Below are positions 25,001 to 37,272 of a stretch of 64,000 nucleotides of DNA, piece after piece. Positions within the stretch are counted from its first letter, which is position 1; the number at the start of each line of letters is the position of its first letter. The position numbers and the translations under genes are program-made. The stretch comes from Colius striatus (Eukaryota > Chordata > Aves > Coliiformes > Coliidae): assembly GCF_028858725.1 (NCBI RefSeq), contig NC_084763.1, forward strand, positions 6,882,001 to 6,946,000, written 5' to 3'. The notes under the pieces were generated by a model that did no database searches, had not been told where the DNA came from, and saw only the letters and a list, made by a program, of their open reading frames with translations.

Positions 25001-27892
25001 GTATTAATAATTACATTTTCAAAGGTCAGTTCACAACATTAAGTTTTTCATAAGGGGCCATTTCTGAGGTACAGGAGCTCATGCTCAGAAAGGGTCAAAC
25101 TGGTTTGGCTTTTAAGTGCTGCCTGTCAAATTCCCACTTTTGGAGTCTCATTTTATGACTACATTAAAACCATTTTCAACCCCAGTGAAAAGGCTGATTG
25201 ACCTGACATCTCTGTGATGTGAACTGTGTCAGCCTGTGGTTTTGCATAGTGCACCAAGAAGGGAATATTCAGTACAAAAGGAATGAACTCAAGGATGACA
25301 GCACAGTGTACACAGAGAGTGCTGGCAGGCATCAGCCATAACAGCTCCTTCCTGATGACACAGTACAGTGGTTCAAATCTCAACAGGATGTCCCTGCGGT
25401 ACTTCTTCGCATTGTGTACTCACATGAGGAGCCCAGAAACGGGGGGTATGGTTGTGTACAAGAAGCAAATGAAGGAAATCCTTTACAGCACTGTTTTAAA
25501 AGACTGCTGCCATGTCCTAAGTGAGTCTCAGGAAAGTCAAGGGTCGGGAATATTTTGCTTTCCCAGACTATGAAATCCACGGGGTCCTTTGAGAAGTTCT
25601 GTTTGAGAACTTCCTCACAACTCTTCTTTGCACGCGGGAGGCAGAAGCGCCTCCCTCCAAAACATGAAAACAAAGTGATTTGGGTCCCAGCAGCTGATGT
25701 TTTACCTCAGAGCCTTGGAAGCCCTCACTAGGAGCCAATGTCCTGGCAGAGGACAACACGAAAAGGCTTCACTGAGGAGTTAAGGCAGCCCGGTGTGCCT
25801 TTGTGGGCACTTCGAGAACAGCCTTTTTGCATGACGTGGCAGAGCAGGCATGAGGCTGTCGAGTCAGCTCACATGTTCAGCCTCTCTGGGGCACCCCCTT
25901 TAAACAACACCAACTTATGTAACTTCTGATCTAAAGCCCCGTGGAAAGGTTCCCGATGACTTTTGCGAGCCTTGGACCAAGTCCTAATTGCCAGAGTTCC
26001 AGTGGAAACTTTGGAGCTGCACAGTCGCGTTTTCTACAGCAAAGGAATAGGTACAACGAGCTCGGTCTGGCGTTTGACCCCTTCTGGCCTCTGCTACCTC
26101 AGCCCTTGCAGCAAGACAAACAGAGCTAACCTGAGCAGCACTCGGCAAACATTTTTGCTCTAGGAAGTCAGGAGGAGCTTTTTGTGCAGAGACCTACTGC
26201 CGGACTCATTATTTCAGCCTGCCCTGGGCAAGGGAAGCAATGGAAGCCATCCTACAAAGGACCCATTATCTACAGACCCGGGGCTTGGGTGCACATGGGC
26301 AGTGTATGGCGTGCCAAAGCCTCTCCGTGCTTTTAAGTCTTCAATCAGTAAGAGTGAGAGAAGGTTGTGCAAAACCTTTTCAAAGCAACAGCAACGGTAT
26401 TGTTGTAACGAAATCTTTCTTCACCACACTAGTAACTTCTCATGTGTCTCCCAGCAAACCTAAAACGTTACAGGGAGCAAAATGAATCTTTAATAGATGG
26501 AAACGGTGCAGGAAGTGTATATAATGACTTCTGTTGTGGTCATTCCTTTGTAATCTGTCAAAGCAATACGCTTGTCACTCACAGGAAAGCAGCCTTTGTA
26601 CAAACAAAAGAGTTAAGCAAATTTCATCTCCGTGATTGGTGCCAGAACTGAGAGAAGAAAAAGTAGGTTACTCTGCATAGAAAATTTCTCTCCTATGCCT
26701 GGTTATCAGTGGTTCTCATGCCAGAACTAACAGGTACTAACTTAGGAGTTATTGTCTGTTTCCTCTTGTCAGTATTAGACAGGGTGATCAACCTCAACTT
26801 CAACACACGAGGTATTTGGTAAAATGCAGGGAATGAGACACGCAGGGTAGCAGCTCTCTTTGCAGTCACATAAAACAGCACCAGCACAAGTTCTGGCAAT
26901 CACATGTACAAACACAAATTAAGCAGCTGACGCTCCCTGTGCAACAACAGCACCGGCAGCTACAGCTTTCATGGGGCAAGATGTCCCGTATCTTTAATGA
27001 TATAAAAACCCTATTATCTCCTCCAAAATGCACTTCCATCACAGCCTTAGAGACAGTGAGCCTGTAAAGCATAATTAACTTCTGGATCTTCAGCAGGTTA
27101 AACAATGGGTGATACAAATAGGACAGTGTGGTGTAGTCACAGAGGAGGCAGCTCCCAATTCATTCTTACGCTGCACTAGAGACTCACAGATACTGTGGGA
27201 ATAGGTGCTTTAGAAATGCTTTAGATCCCCTCTTCAGCTAAATATATAGAGACATTCGAGCAGGGGAACCTTGTGAAAAGGCTTACTGACAAAGTAGGGC
27301 AACAGTAATTACGGAGAGGAGGGTAATAAAAAGAAAGAGCCTGATTCTAGCTGCTTGTTCAAGGTAATCACTTACCTGAAAATATCATTTGGACTTGTCA
27401 GCAGACATCCTCACCTGCTCACATCACACAGGCTTGGAAGCTTCATCCCTCAGCAGAGAAAGGAAAAATACATCTTCTCCCTAACGAGGCAGCTGCACGC
27501 AGGAGTTGCTGTTATTGTTGGAATTGGTTTGGAGGAATGAGGACAGAGACAGCCCAGGCAGGCGTGTCTTGCAGGGCTGTGCAGCGAGAGGGCTCGCTCC
27601 TTTATGGAGTACCTTTGCAACTGCGAGGCAACATTACTTACTGAGCCAGTCCCCCTTTCTGCCAGCAGATCGAAGGGCTGCTTGGTATTCCAGCTTGATT
27701 TCCCATCAAGTCCAGATACAGTTTGTCTGACACGGGTCTATTCAGATGCCAGAGGATTGCTGGCAGTTCTCGTTTTCTGGGAACAAAACAGCAGCAAGCA
27801 CCCCAGCTGCACGTCCTTGTGAGGCTGTTCAGTCCCTGTTTCAAGGCAGAGTGCCCTCCCTCCAGTGCAGCGTTTAGCTTTTTGTGTGTGGA

Positions 27893-27927
27893 TCATAGAA
27901 TCACAGAACGGCAGGGGTTGGAATGGG
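27893..27927 (-). mobile_element. CR1 LINE tail remnant
   Basis: A very short remnant: TCATAGAATCACAGAACGGC, then AGGGGTTGGAATGGG. Confidence 0.75.
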
Positions 27928-30900
27928 GGTGCATTTTACAGATCTACCTCCTGCTTCTGTACCTCCACCAGACATTCCACTTCAGCTGTCACTAATGATA
28001 TTAACATTTGCTGTCAGAGGAATATATGGTGAAGGAAAGCACAGTCTTCTTCTCTCCTTCCTGGCATCGAAACGCACGTTGTGTACTTCATTTCTTCACT
28101 CTTCAGCGGTGAATGGGCAATTTTCACTTTGTGACTGTAAAGAAGTCCACAGATCCTGTGATTCCTAAAGCCATAATCCTCCCTGCTTCCATTTATTTGC
28201 TTTTCTCTTTTTTTCCCCCTTGTTTCTCATTCTCTCTGGCACAGATGGGTGTCTGGAAGAACACACTGCCTGAAGAGCAGAGAAACGTGCCCCATGCAGC
28301 TGACTACCAGTCCCTCAAAAGGCAAGGGGAACAGCAAGAGAGCAACAAGTTGGGGCTTCTTGAGAGCAGTACAGCAACCCCCTATGAGTCAGAGGTTAAT
28401 CCTCTCTATTCAGTCTTTGATTCAGAGTCCCTGTCATGTCCAGGGGTGCTGCAACAGCCTGAGCAATTTGCTATTCCTTCCTAAGCGTTTGCAAGTTCCT
28501 TCTTCTCTCTTATCATAGCAGGTGAGACAATCCTCCTCTTTCCAGGCCTTGGGTACAAGCACGTTGCAGCCAGCCTTCTTTTTCATTCAGAAAGGAATGA
28601 TGTTGCGATGATAGGTTTGAGATTTGGCAGCTAAGGGACCTCTGATAGTGACCTCAGTGCTGACTTTTGGGGACTGAAGGCCCTGTCAGGGAAGCTAGGC
28701 AGGTGCATATATTAAATCACAAGTGTCCTTCCTCTGTAGTTACACAAACTGTTTCCACAGCCATGACAGTTTCATGGAGGATGTGGAAAGAGGGAAAACA
28801 AATAATAAGCTTGGATCTGCTTTGCATTGTTGTGCTGTCGTGCTGATGCTCCCTTGCTCCCTGCCATTTCACCTTCACTATTACCAGGCTGAAGGGTTTT
28901 CTAAAGAAAGACATTCAGCATATTGTAATAAACGAACCCAAACCAGGTCCTTACAAATATGAGCTTGTTTAGCAGTTTCTAGAGCTCGGGGCTGATTAAG
29001 AGCTTGCTGCTGAAACAATGATTTAGCATGAAGCTGCAGCTGGTGTAACAAGAGAACCATGCCACATATTTTAACCTTTGGTGGAAGATTCGCCACATCT
29101 GTAAGTAGTAACTCATCACAGATTTCTTCCCTGTGTGCTGTCACGGGTGGAAACATATGGCTCAAAACTGCAGAAACCTTTGTTTGGAATTTCAGATGAA
29201 AACTCCTCATAAGGACAGAGGCTCTGTGTATCCCCTTGTGCAAAAACACTTGGAAAAAACCCCACAAACAATTTTAAAAGCACATGAGCGTTCCTCGGTC
29301 TGATAGTTCCCCCCTCACACAAAGCTTGTCCGGCCCCATCCCTTCCTTTCCAGCCTTTACTTGGCAGCAGTTTTTGTTGGCAGGATGCTGTTGCCAAGGG
29401 AGACAGAAAGGATGTGCAGCTGGCTTTTTCTTTCACCTGCTCTTAGTGCTGCTGATCCTATTTATGTTACTGCAGAACCTTTGGCTTCTAAGAGACCTAC
29501 CATCAATGTCACCGGACCTTTTGAAGAGTTTTGACAATGACACAAATAGCTGTGCCCTCTGATGCAAAGCTTAAAATAGGATCTTGCCAAAGAGAGGATG
29601 TACTTGGTGTCACAGATGCTGACTCAAGCAAGGGTATCCATTTCACAAGCAGGGATAAGAGGGGGAAAGGAGGACTCAAAACCATCTTAAAAAGGTTTCA
29701 GAAAACTCCCTGAAATAGTGAGTAACTTCAGATATGTAAAAGTAAACCTGCTTAGCCTAAGGTAGCCGTGGCTCTAGTGGGCGATGCACCCCATTGACAA
29801 GTGCCCCAGAGAGGCTCCTCTCTCGCCATTAGCAAAAAAGGTCACATAGAGAATGCTGAGCTTCAACTAGATGTCCAGCTTTCAGGTGGTGACGATCAGC
29901 TGAGACGAAACCCACCTCAAGGTGGAGGATTTGGTTAGTCCAATAAAGAGATAAATAAGAGGGATGTTTGAAAACATTGCAATGCTTTCAGGAGAGGCAA
30001 TCCCACTGCCTTGGACATTCAGAACCATTTTCTAATGAACAACAAACTACAAGCCTTAGAAAGCAACACTTGTCATGAAAAATGGACTAGAGCAGGGCCT
30101 GGCAGCCTTTCCATGGTAATACATCTCTCTCTGCACTTTTTTTCCCCCATATTTGAGGGTAAGTGGGCAAACACGAATTCAGCTGAAGCTAGAAACAGCA
30201 TGCTGCTGATCAGCTGCACCTGACCCCTGCAAGGCAAGATGTGTGGTGCCTGCTGAACTGGAAAGTGGCAGGTAACATCAGGAAGCAGGAGCCACTTCTT
30301 CATGCATGAGCCTCTTTCCAAAAAAAATCACAGTTCTTAGAGCTGCTGCACTTCTTTCAGAATCTTCCCACCTGCAGGTAACCAAGTCAGAGGGTTTTGA
30401 GTGCAGCACCAGATGATATGTCTTTTTCCAAACCTAATTTCTTCATGACTAAGCCTCCAGCTCTAAGTAATTTACACTGGCTTCCCTATCAACCGAGGAC
30501 ACTTATTCTAGACTCGGGATACTCTTTCCTTACAGCTCAGTCAGTTTTAGCTTGTCTTTTCTAAGGAAATGTTGATAGGAACAGGCTATCAATCCCTCTC
30601 TCTTTCTTTCCCAGTAACGTCTGCTCTGTGGCTGATTTCAAGTGTTGTAACATGCTGTATGACAAGTGGTGAGGAGGCAGGGCAGAGCTGAGCAGAGCAG
30701 AGCACCCTATTCATGGTTCCCTCTGCTTTGATGATGCAGAGCTTTTTTCCCCTGCTTGCAAAAAAAAGAGCTATGCTCAAATCCTCCAGCTGAAGGTACA
30801 GAAATGTTGATCCTGAAGCCAGAAGGGACGTTATAGTTATGCCCAGGCTGACTAACTTCCACAAACCCTGAAGGTATTCCAGTCATTTCATCTGCTCCCT

Positions 30901-31070
30901 GAAAGCAATTTGGATGATGTATTACTCACGTCCTTTTCAAACACATGATTACCTCCACGTGCCTGGTTATCACTGTGCTTGATCTCGTGAGACCTTGTAA
31001 TGAGGAGCTTGCACTGGTTTATTTTGTGAACAGGTAACACATAATTAGAAAGTAATTATTGTATTTATCT

Positions 31071-31118
31071 GATCTCTAAAGGTCCCTTCCAACCCCTACC
31101 ATTCTGTGATTCTATGAA
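31071..31118 (+). mobile_element. CR1 LINE tail remnant
   Basis: GATCTCTAAAGGTCCCTTCC, then AACCCCTACCATTCTGTGAT and TCTATGA: the last 48 bases of a CR1 element. Confidence 0.88.
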
Positions 31119-34100
31119 AGCTTTACTCTGACTTTTTGACTGCTGAAGGGAAAGGGACACTGTGCCTCAGAGTGAGTGGGGGGTGAGGGGCTGTGCAGTT
31201 ATTCACTGCCTCAGTTTATCATCTGGACAAGCAAGAACCAAATCAGGTCATGATCAAGGGAGCCAGCATTTCCAGCATGGAGGACTGGCTACTGGTTTAG
31301 AGGTACAAAGGGTCCCACTTGAATGGGAATAATTCCTGAGATGGACTTGGGCTATAAAAGGTAGCGAGAGTTTGCACATCCAGATTTTTCCCCTGCGAGC
31401 ACAGCCTCGGGATGTAGGGTTGCACATAAATCAGCCAGAAAGGCTGTAACGTGCTGTTCTCATTATCTGCTGGATTATACAGGGCTAGTGAAGCCTCTGG
31501 AAGGGATGTAAGGTTGCTAGGGAAAGAAGGGAGCTGTTATTTTTCATTTCTGTTCATCCTTCCTACAGACTAGAAACAGCTTTCTTTTGGCTTCTGGAAC
31601 AAGTGTTTGTGTTGCCTCTTAGTTGTCTCAAGTTGCAGCTGGCTTCAGCTAAGGCTGACTTCAGAATAACCTGGGTGTTCATTAGGGCTCAGCTGCACTG
31701 AGCCACATGGGTGTTGCAGGAGCTGCTCTTCATGAAGGCCTGCTGATGGCCCCAGGGCTAAACAAAGCCCCTCTGCAGCCTGCGAACAATGGAGGTGCAC
31801 CCCTGAAACTCAGGAAGATCAAGGGTGCATGGGGTGTTAGGACATACAGAGGCAAAAGGGAAAGAGCAAATCCCCTTCTTCAAAATATCAGCTGCTCACT
31901 GCAGAGAGAAGGAAAGGAATTTTTGCTCCGTTGGGTGAAGTGCAAGACTGCACAGGTATTGAGATGGGGATTTTTTTGCCATCCTTTGAAGCTGAGTATT
32001 GGTCTGGAAAGAACAATGGTGTAACTTAGTGTGGTAAACAGTGTGTTCTTATAAGTAAGGCCACAGCATTAGCTGGATAGAATTTCTGCTAATGAGAGCA
32101 GGACTCTGCTGCTTGTATTTCACTCAGTGTTACTGCTCCTGAATTAGATGCAAGAGGTAGAGATACACCATATCATCCACAAAGAACATAGGGGTGAGGT
32201 GACATGGTGATACACTGTACTTGATTAGTCAGGGGATCAGTAATTCAAGTGGAAATAGGTATGAAGTTAGAAACAGGATGTCACTTCATAAAAACATACT
32301 CTATCAAATCTGCTGGTCATTACTTCTGCAGTTAATGTTCCCTGTTGCACAGTTACACAATGAAGTGAAATGTTTCACCTTTCTGTGTGGATGGTCTCTT
32401 TTCACATGCACATCTGCATCTAAAAATCTCTCTCTCTCCACCCCCAGTACACGTGTGCCACTTCTGAATGTTGCTTTGAACATGTGGTCTTGCCTTTTCA
32501 TAGGAACACACTGTGTACCTGAGACATCACCTGCATTCAATGGTGTAAGTGTTCATAGTGGACTTGGGCCATTAGAGTTTCATCCTGCCTCAAATGTGAC
32601 AGGCTGGCACTGCTGGATGTGCTGCTTTGCACCATCCAACACAGAACCCCTGTTTGGAATGCCAGTAATAATAATGAGCATAACCCCTATCACAGCTTTA
32701 TTTGCACGGTGCTTTACAAGTGAGATGTTTTATTTGTCTCTCCTTTATGTCTTAAACCTGCCTCTGTTTATATTCAGGAGAGAAGCTGCTTCACCCAGTC
32801 CTGAAATGTCATCACCTCCACAGTTTTATTTTGGAAGGAAATTGGGCTGCCAGCCCTAACAACTTCTGATTATTCACAGAGCAGCCCTTGTGAAGAGATT
32901 AAACGTACCAGCTTTTCCATGTTGCCCTGTCAGCACACAGCCCTTCAGGGATCTTCTCTTGATGTGAAAGTTAGCTCAGCCTCAATGTTCATTCATCCTT
33001 GACTTCTGTGTCGTTAATACCAGTCATGTTGCTGGTGATATGATGTGGACATCTTATCTCCCTCCTCCTCTCTTCAGCAACTACACTGGGAGCCTCATTT
33101 TATTTCAGTCGGGCTATTTTACAGTTCCCACAGCGCAGCACTTCAGCTGCTGCTGCTGGGGGCTGGAGCCAGCAGGCAAAGCAGAGAGCGGCTGTTCTCC
33201 CACCTTTCTCCCCGCTGCCCCCGGAGCAGAGCAGCCGAGCGGTGCCTCACAGCAACCCCGGCACGGCCACCGAAAGCACCACGTGCTCCCGCGCCGCTGC
33301 CTCAACGGGAAGCACACAGCTGGCCTGTCCCACGCTGGCAGAGCGTGGCAGGAGCTTGTGCTGATCTCACAGCTTTGCTGTGGGATGTGTCTCTAGCCCT
33401 GTGACTCGAGTGCTCTGCTCCTGGAGGCTATTGATTTGTAGCTGGTGGAAGCGCAGAGACGCCAGCAGTGTAACGGGAACGTTCGATTTCTGGTACTTTC
33501 AGTGCCTACCTCAGTGGCAGCACCTGACTTTGTTGCACTGCCCTTAATATGTGTGACTGCCTGAGTCCCAGGGAGGGCTCGAGTTTTCCTGACTTGTCTG
33601 CAACAAACTCCAAACACAGCTGTGGGCTGTTTCCTCAAAAACAAAGCAAGTGCAACTGTACCCAGTGGGGCATTTGGAAAGACAAATTCATCTCTGAAAT
33701 AGCTAATAACATGGTTTTAGTGCTTACACTGCTCTGATCCAGGCTTTCCTTGGTCTGGACTTAATTTATTAATACACAAAACATAACCTTGAAACCAGAG
33801 CTCAGCAGAGCTAACGACAAACCAACAACTTTCTGTTCAAGCACGTCCAATGAACCACAATTAAACGTCGCTCCGGGTTCCCAACAGACAGGTGCTGGAA
33901 GAGCTGCGTGGCACTCAGATGTTACATCCTCATGAAATGCAATGATAGTACTGACATAAGTGTCTTGTTGTCACACTTTTACCTTATTACATTTTCCCTT
34001 TCCCCTCTCTCTCTCTTTGTAAGCATTCTCAGCTGTCACTGTACCCGAGCAGTACAATTATTCCCACGGCAAAGTGTGATATGGGAAAGCAATTCCGTTT

Positions 34101-34682
34101 GGAGACTGAGCACTAAGTGTGGCACATCAGCGTTAAAGCTGCAGGAGAACATTAGTCTTTGCATTAACATTAACTACCGTGGCTAAGAGAATATATTAAC
34201 GACAGCCTTAGCAAAGGTCAGGGCACCAAAAAGGAAAGAGTATCAAGAAGCATTATATGAAGGACATAATTTTAAGGTAAAGTGCTGAGTTTCAGCCCCA
34301 TTCAACACGAAAGGACTGGATGGGAATAAACAACTGAAGGCTTTGCTCAGGGAACCAATTTCATGACCGTTGATAGCAGTGTGAGGAAAAGTCCATTGGG
34401 ACATAGGGTGGCTTCTGCTGCACTGGTGTAAATCCAGGACGAGTCCTCTGCAATTAGTGACATTATTCAGCACACAAACAACTCTGAGAACATAGGAGAT
34501 AAAAAAGCAACCAGCAGAAGTAAAAGGCGGTAAGGAGCTGATGACCAATGACCAAACGAGAAGCTACAAATAACCTGAAGGTTAAGGGCAGCTAAGAACT
34601 GGAAGGGGTAGACAAAAGAGTGGAGGGAGACGTTCATCTTTTGCTCTCTTCAGATCTGGGTGCTGGGTGAGCCACCTGAGGT

Positions 34683-34807
34683 GTTTCAGGGATGGGTGGA
34701 TGTTGCACTTAGGGAAATGGTCTAGTGGTTGATAGAACTGGGACAAAGACTGGACTCGATGAGCTTAAAGGTCTCTTCCAGCTGAAACCATTCCATGACC
34801 CTACGAC
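34683..34807 (+). mobile_element. CR1 LINE 3' fragment
   Basis: Diverged CR1 3' UTR ending GACTCGATGAGCTTAAAGGT then CTCTTCCAGCTGAAACCATT, the same subfamily type as the fragments at 8.2 and 21.3 kb but in the opposite orientation. Confidence 0.8.
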
Positions 34808-37206
34808 AGCTCACCACAGCTGCTGCCTGTGTGTTGATCTGCCCCTTTCACCTGGCTTGTTGGAAGGGAGCCTTTCAGTCAAATAAGAGATTTAAATAAA
34901 ACTCAAGTATTTGCATTTCAAATATGTGGAAAACAGCTGCTTGGCCCAAGGTTATTCACAAACAGTGAATTCACAGACTCATATATAGTAGCTAAAACCA
35001 AGTCATCTGGTCCGAACCAAGGTCAAGGGCTGAAATGGCCAAGAAAACAAGAAACCTGCCTAAGGTGGTATTTTGGTGCAGTCAGGATGCGACTCTTGTT
35101 CTGGGCACTGCCCCAGCCAGGCACTGGAGCGACAGCTGCTTCCATCTCATGTTGGTGGTATCACCCAGGTGCCAGAAGCACCACACTGACCTGGGATCAG
35201 GGTGGGAGCAGGCAGATAAAGCAGAGGAAGCAGCAAACCCGACATGTCTGCAGCTCTGCTGTCACAGGCCTAAGCCAGAGGAGGTTTCTGAGGGGCCGTA
35301 GAGCATGCAGCTCTTTGTGCAGACACATGACTCTCCCATTCCACTGTGCTTATTTAGTGTGTATTTATTCCAAAGTGTCCCTGCTGGGAGCTGCTCCCGT
35401 GTGCTCATTCACTGTCAATTACATTGCCAGAAACACAGCAGCACCTACAGCAACGTTTCTATTGCATTACAACGATTTCCTTAAGATGACCTTGGGTCCA
35501 AGATATTTATCAGGAGAGAAATAAAACAAAAAGAAGGAAAAATGACACAGCAACAGTTGGCAACAATTTGTTTGTGAAGGTGGTGTGATTCGAGCTTGCA
35601 AATTACAGGCAAACACTTTGTACTTGCTATGGCAATATAAGCATCTCTTACTCAAAGCTCCGTGTCAACTTCTGCCTCTGTCTAAATTAATGCTTCCAAT
35701 TAGTCCTGTTTCATTGTGCATCCATCACAGGAGATTCAACGTTAGGCCTTTGAACAATACAAATCCATATACTGGTAACGATGGAAAAGTACATTTAGCA
35801 GGACACAAACGTTCCCTATTTGCCAGCAGTGCCTTCGGCGCTTTGCAGAGGGCTTTCTTCTGACACATTTGTAATTTCTGCACTCAGATTCATCTTTGGG
35901 TTTAGCAACTGACTCAAGTCAAAGGCTCTATAACTCTTGGCACTGGGCTTGGCTGCTTCATTTTTTCTTGACAGCCATCTAGCTACCACTCACACGTCCA
36001 AGGCAGTAACGGGTTTTCCAAGCTACGTGGCACACACCATGTAGGGGGAAAAAATATCCAGACATATTCCTTGAAATGACATCATATTACCTACCTCACC
36101 CAGTGCTGCTTCCAAACTTTCTCTCTTTTTATGTGTAAAAGTCCTTGGCACACATTAAAAACTTATGTGGGATAGCTTAGAAAGGACTGAAACGGTGGCA
36201 AAGGGGAAGACTGGACTGAAGGCACCAACCAAAATGATGGTTCCCTAAGAAGCCTGTGGTTTTGAGACACAACTGTCACAGGAATTACTTAACTGGGCTA
36301 AATATTTTCATGTTTGGAGTGAGGCCAGATGTGATATTTCCAGAAGACAGGAGGAGAAGGAGCAATGCAAGGCTCAGTCCTGAACCTCTGTTAGCTCACT
36401 AAGGTCTCAGGAGCAGCTGGCCACAAACACCTTTTCACTCCTGGAGCAGCTGCTCTAGGCTGAGCAGGATTAAAAAGTGAATATGACAACAGCAATTCTC
36501 ACAAGTTATTTTTAAAGTGATCCCTGAAAAGAAATATTGGTTGTTGAAACGTTACGTGGAATTGTTGGAAAGCAAAACAACTAACACCGAGCTTTAACCT
36601 CCTGAGTAGGAGATTTGCACTGATTCTTCACTGCCCAGTCACCTCCAGAGTGGCTCTGCAGGCACAGGGAGAGCACAGGCTCCCTCAGGAAGCTCCTTCT
36701 GATACAAGCACTGGCTGCATAGCACTGAGTTATCTCAAGAGCTCGATCTCACTGCCTAGCACAGAGCTTGATGTGAGTGTGGGACAGGGATGGGGATGAA
36801 GGGCGATGGGTGCAGCTGGAAAGCTCTGCCTCTGTAACAGCAACAAAAGAGATGTGCCCCAGGGCAGGCTGAGTCACTTTGCAGAGCTGCTCTGCTTCAT
36901 GGCTGCTTGAAAGGGAAAGATTTTTAATCTTGCCCCCTTTGTGGTTCCAAATCAGCAAGGGTTTGGTGAGAAAGAGGGTTCTGGGGCCATCGGATGCACA
37001 TGGCATCAGGGTTTTCCTGCTTGCTGCCATGCATGAGTGCCTAGGAGAAAAATGACTGGGATCATCACTTAGGAGGGCTGAAACCAGCAGGATGCTGCAG
37101 GAATTATTCTTCAGAATCCTTTATGTTTTAGCAAAGATTCAGATAGTTTTTGTACAACAGGCTAAAACTTGTCCTGTGTGATTCCACAGAGGCTTCTTAG
37201 CTGAGG

Positions 37207-37272
37207 AGGAAAGAAGAAAGGAGGGAGGGAGAGAGGAAGGAAGGAAGGAAGGAAGGCAGGCAGGCAAGCAGG
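37207..37272. repeat. Purine-rich simple repeat (GGAA)n/(GGCA)n
   Basis: A run of AGGA/AAGG units turning into GGCA units, entirely G and A on the plus strand for its first 50 bases. Confidence 0.9.

Larger units (their letters stand above)
21127..32000 (-). other. Upstream of TMEM108 exon, presumed intron, right-hand part 1
   Basis: Starts at the acceptor of the large TMEM108 exon. Contains a CR1 fragment directly upstream (21222-21440), a 36-base imperfect duplication at 21951-22032 and CR1 tails at 27.9 and 31.1 kb. I searched the minus strand for the exon encoding the initiator Met and start of the signal peptide and did not find it. No other gene was recognised. Confidence 0.5.
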
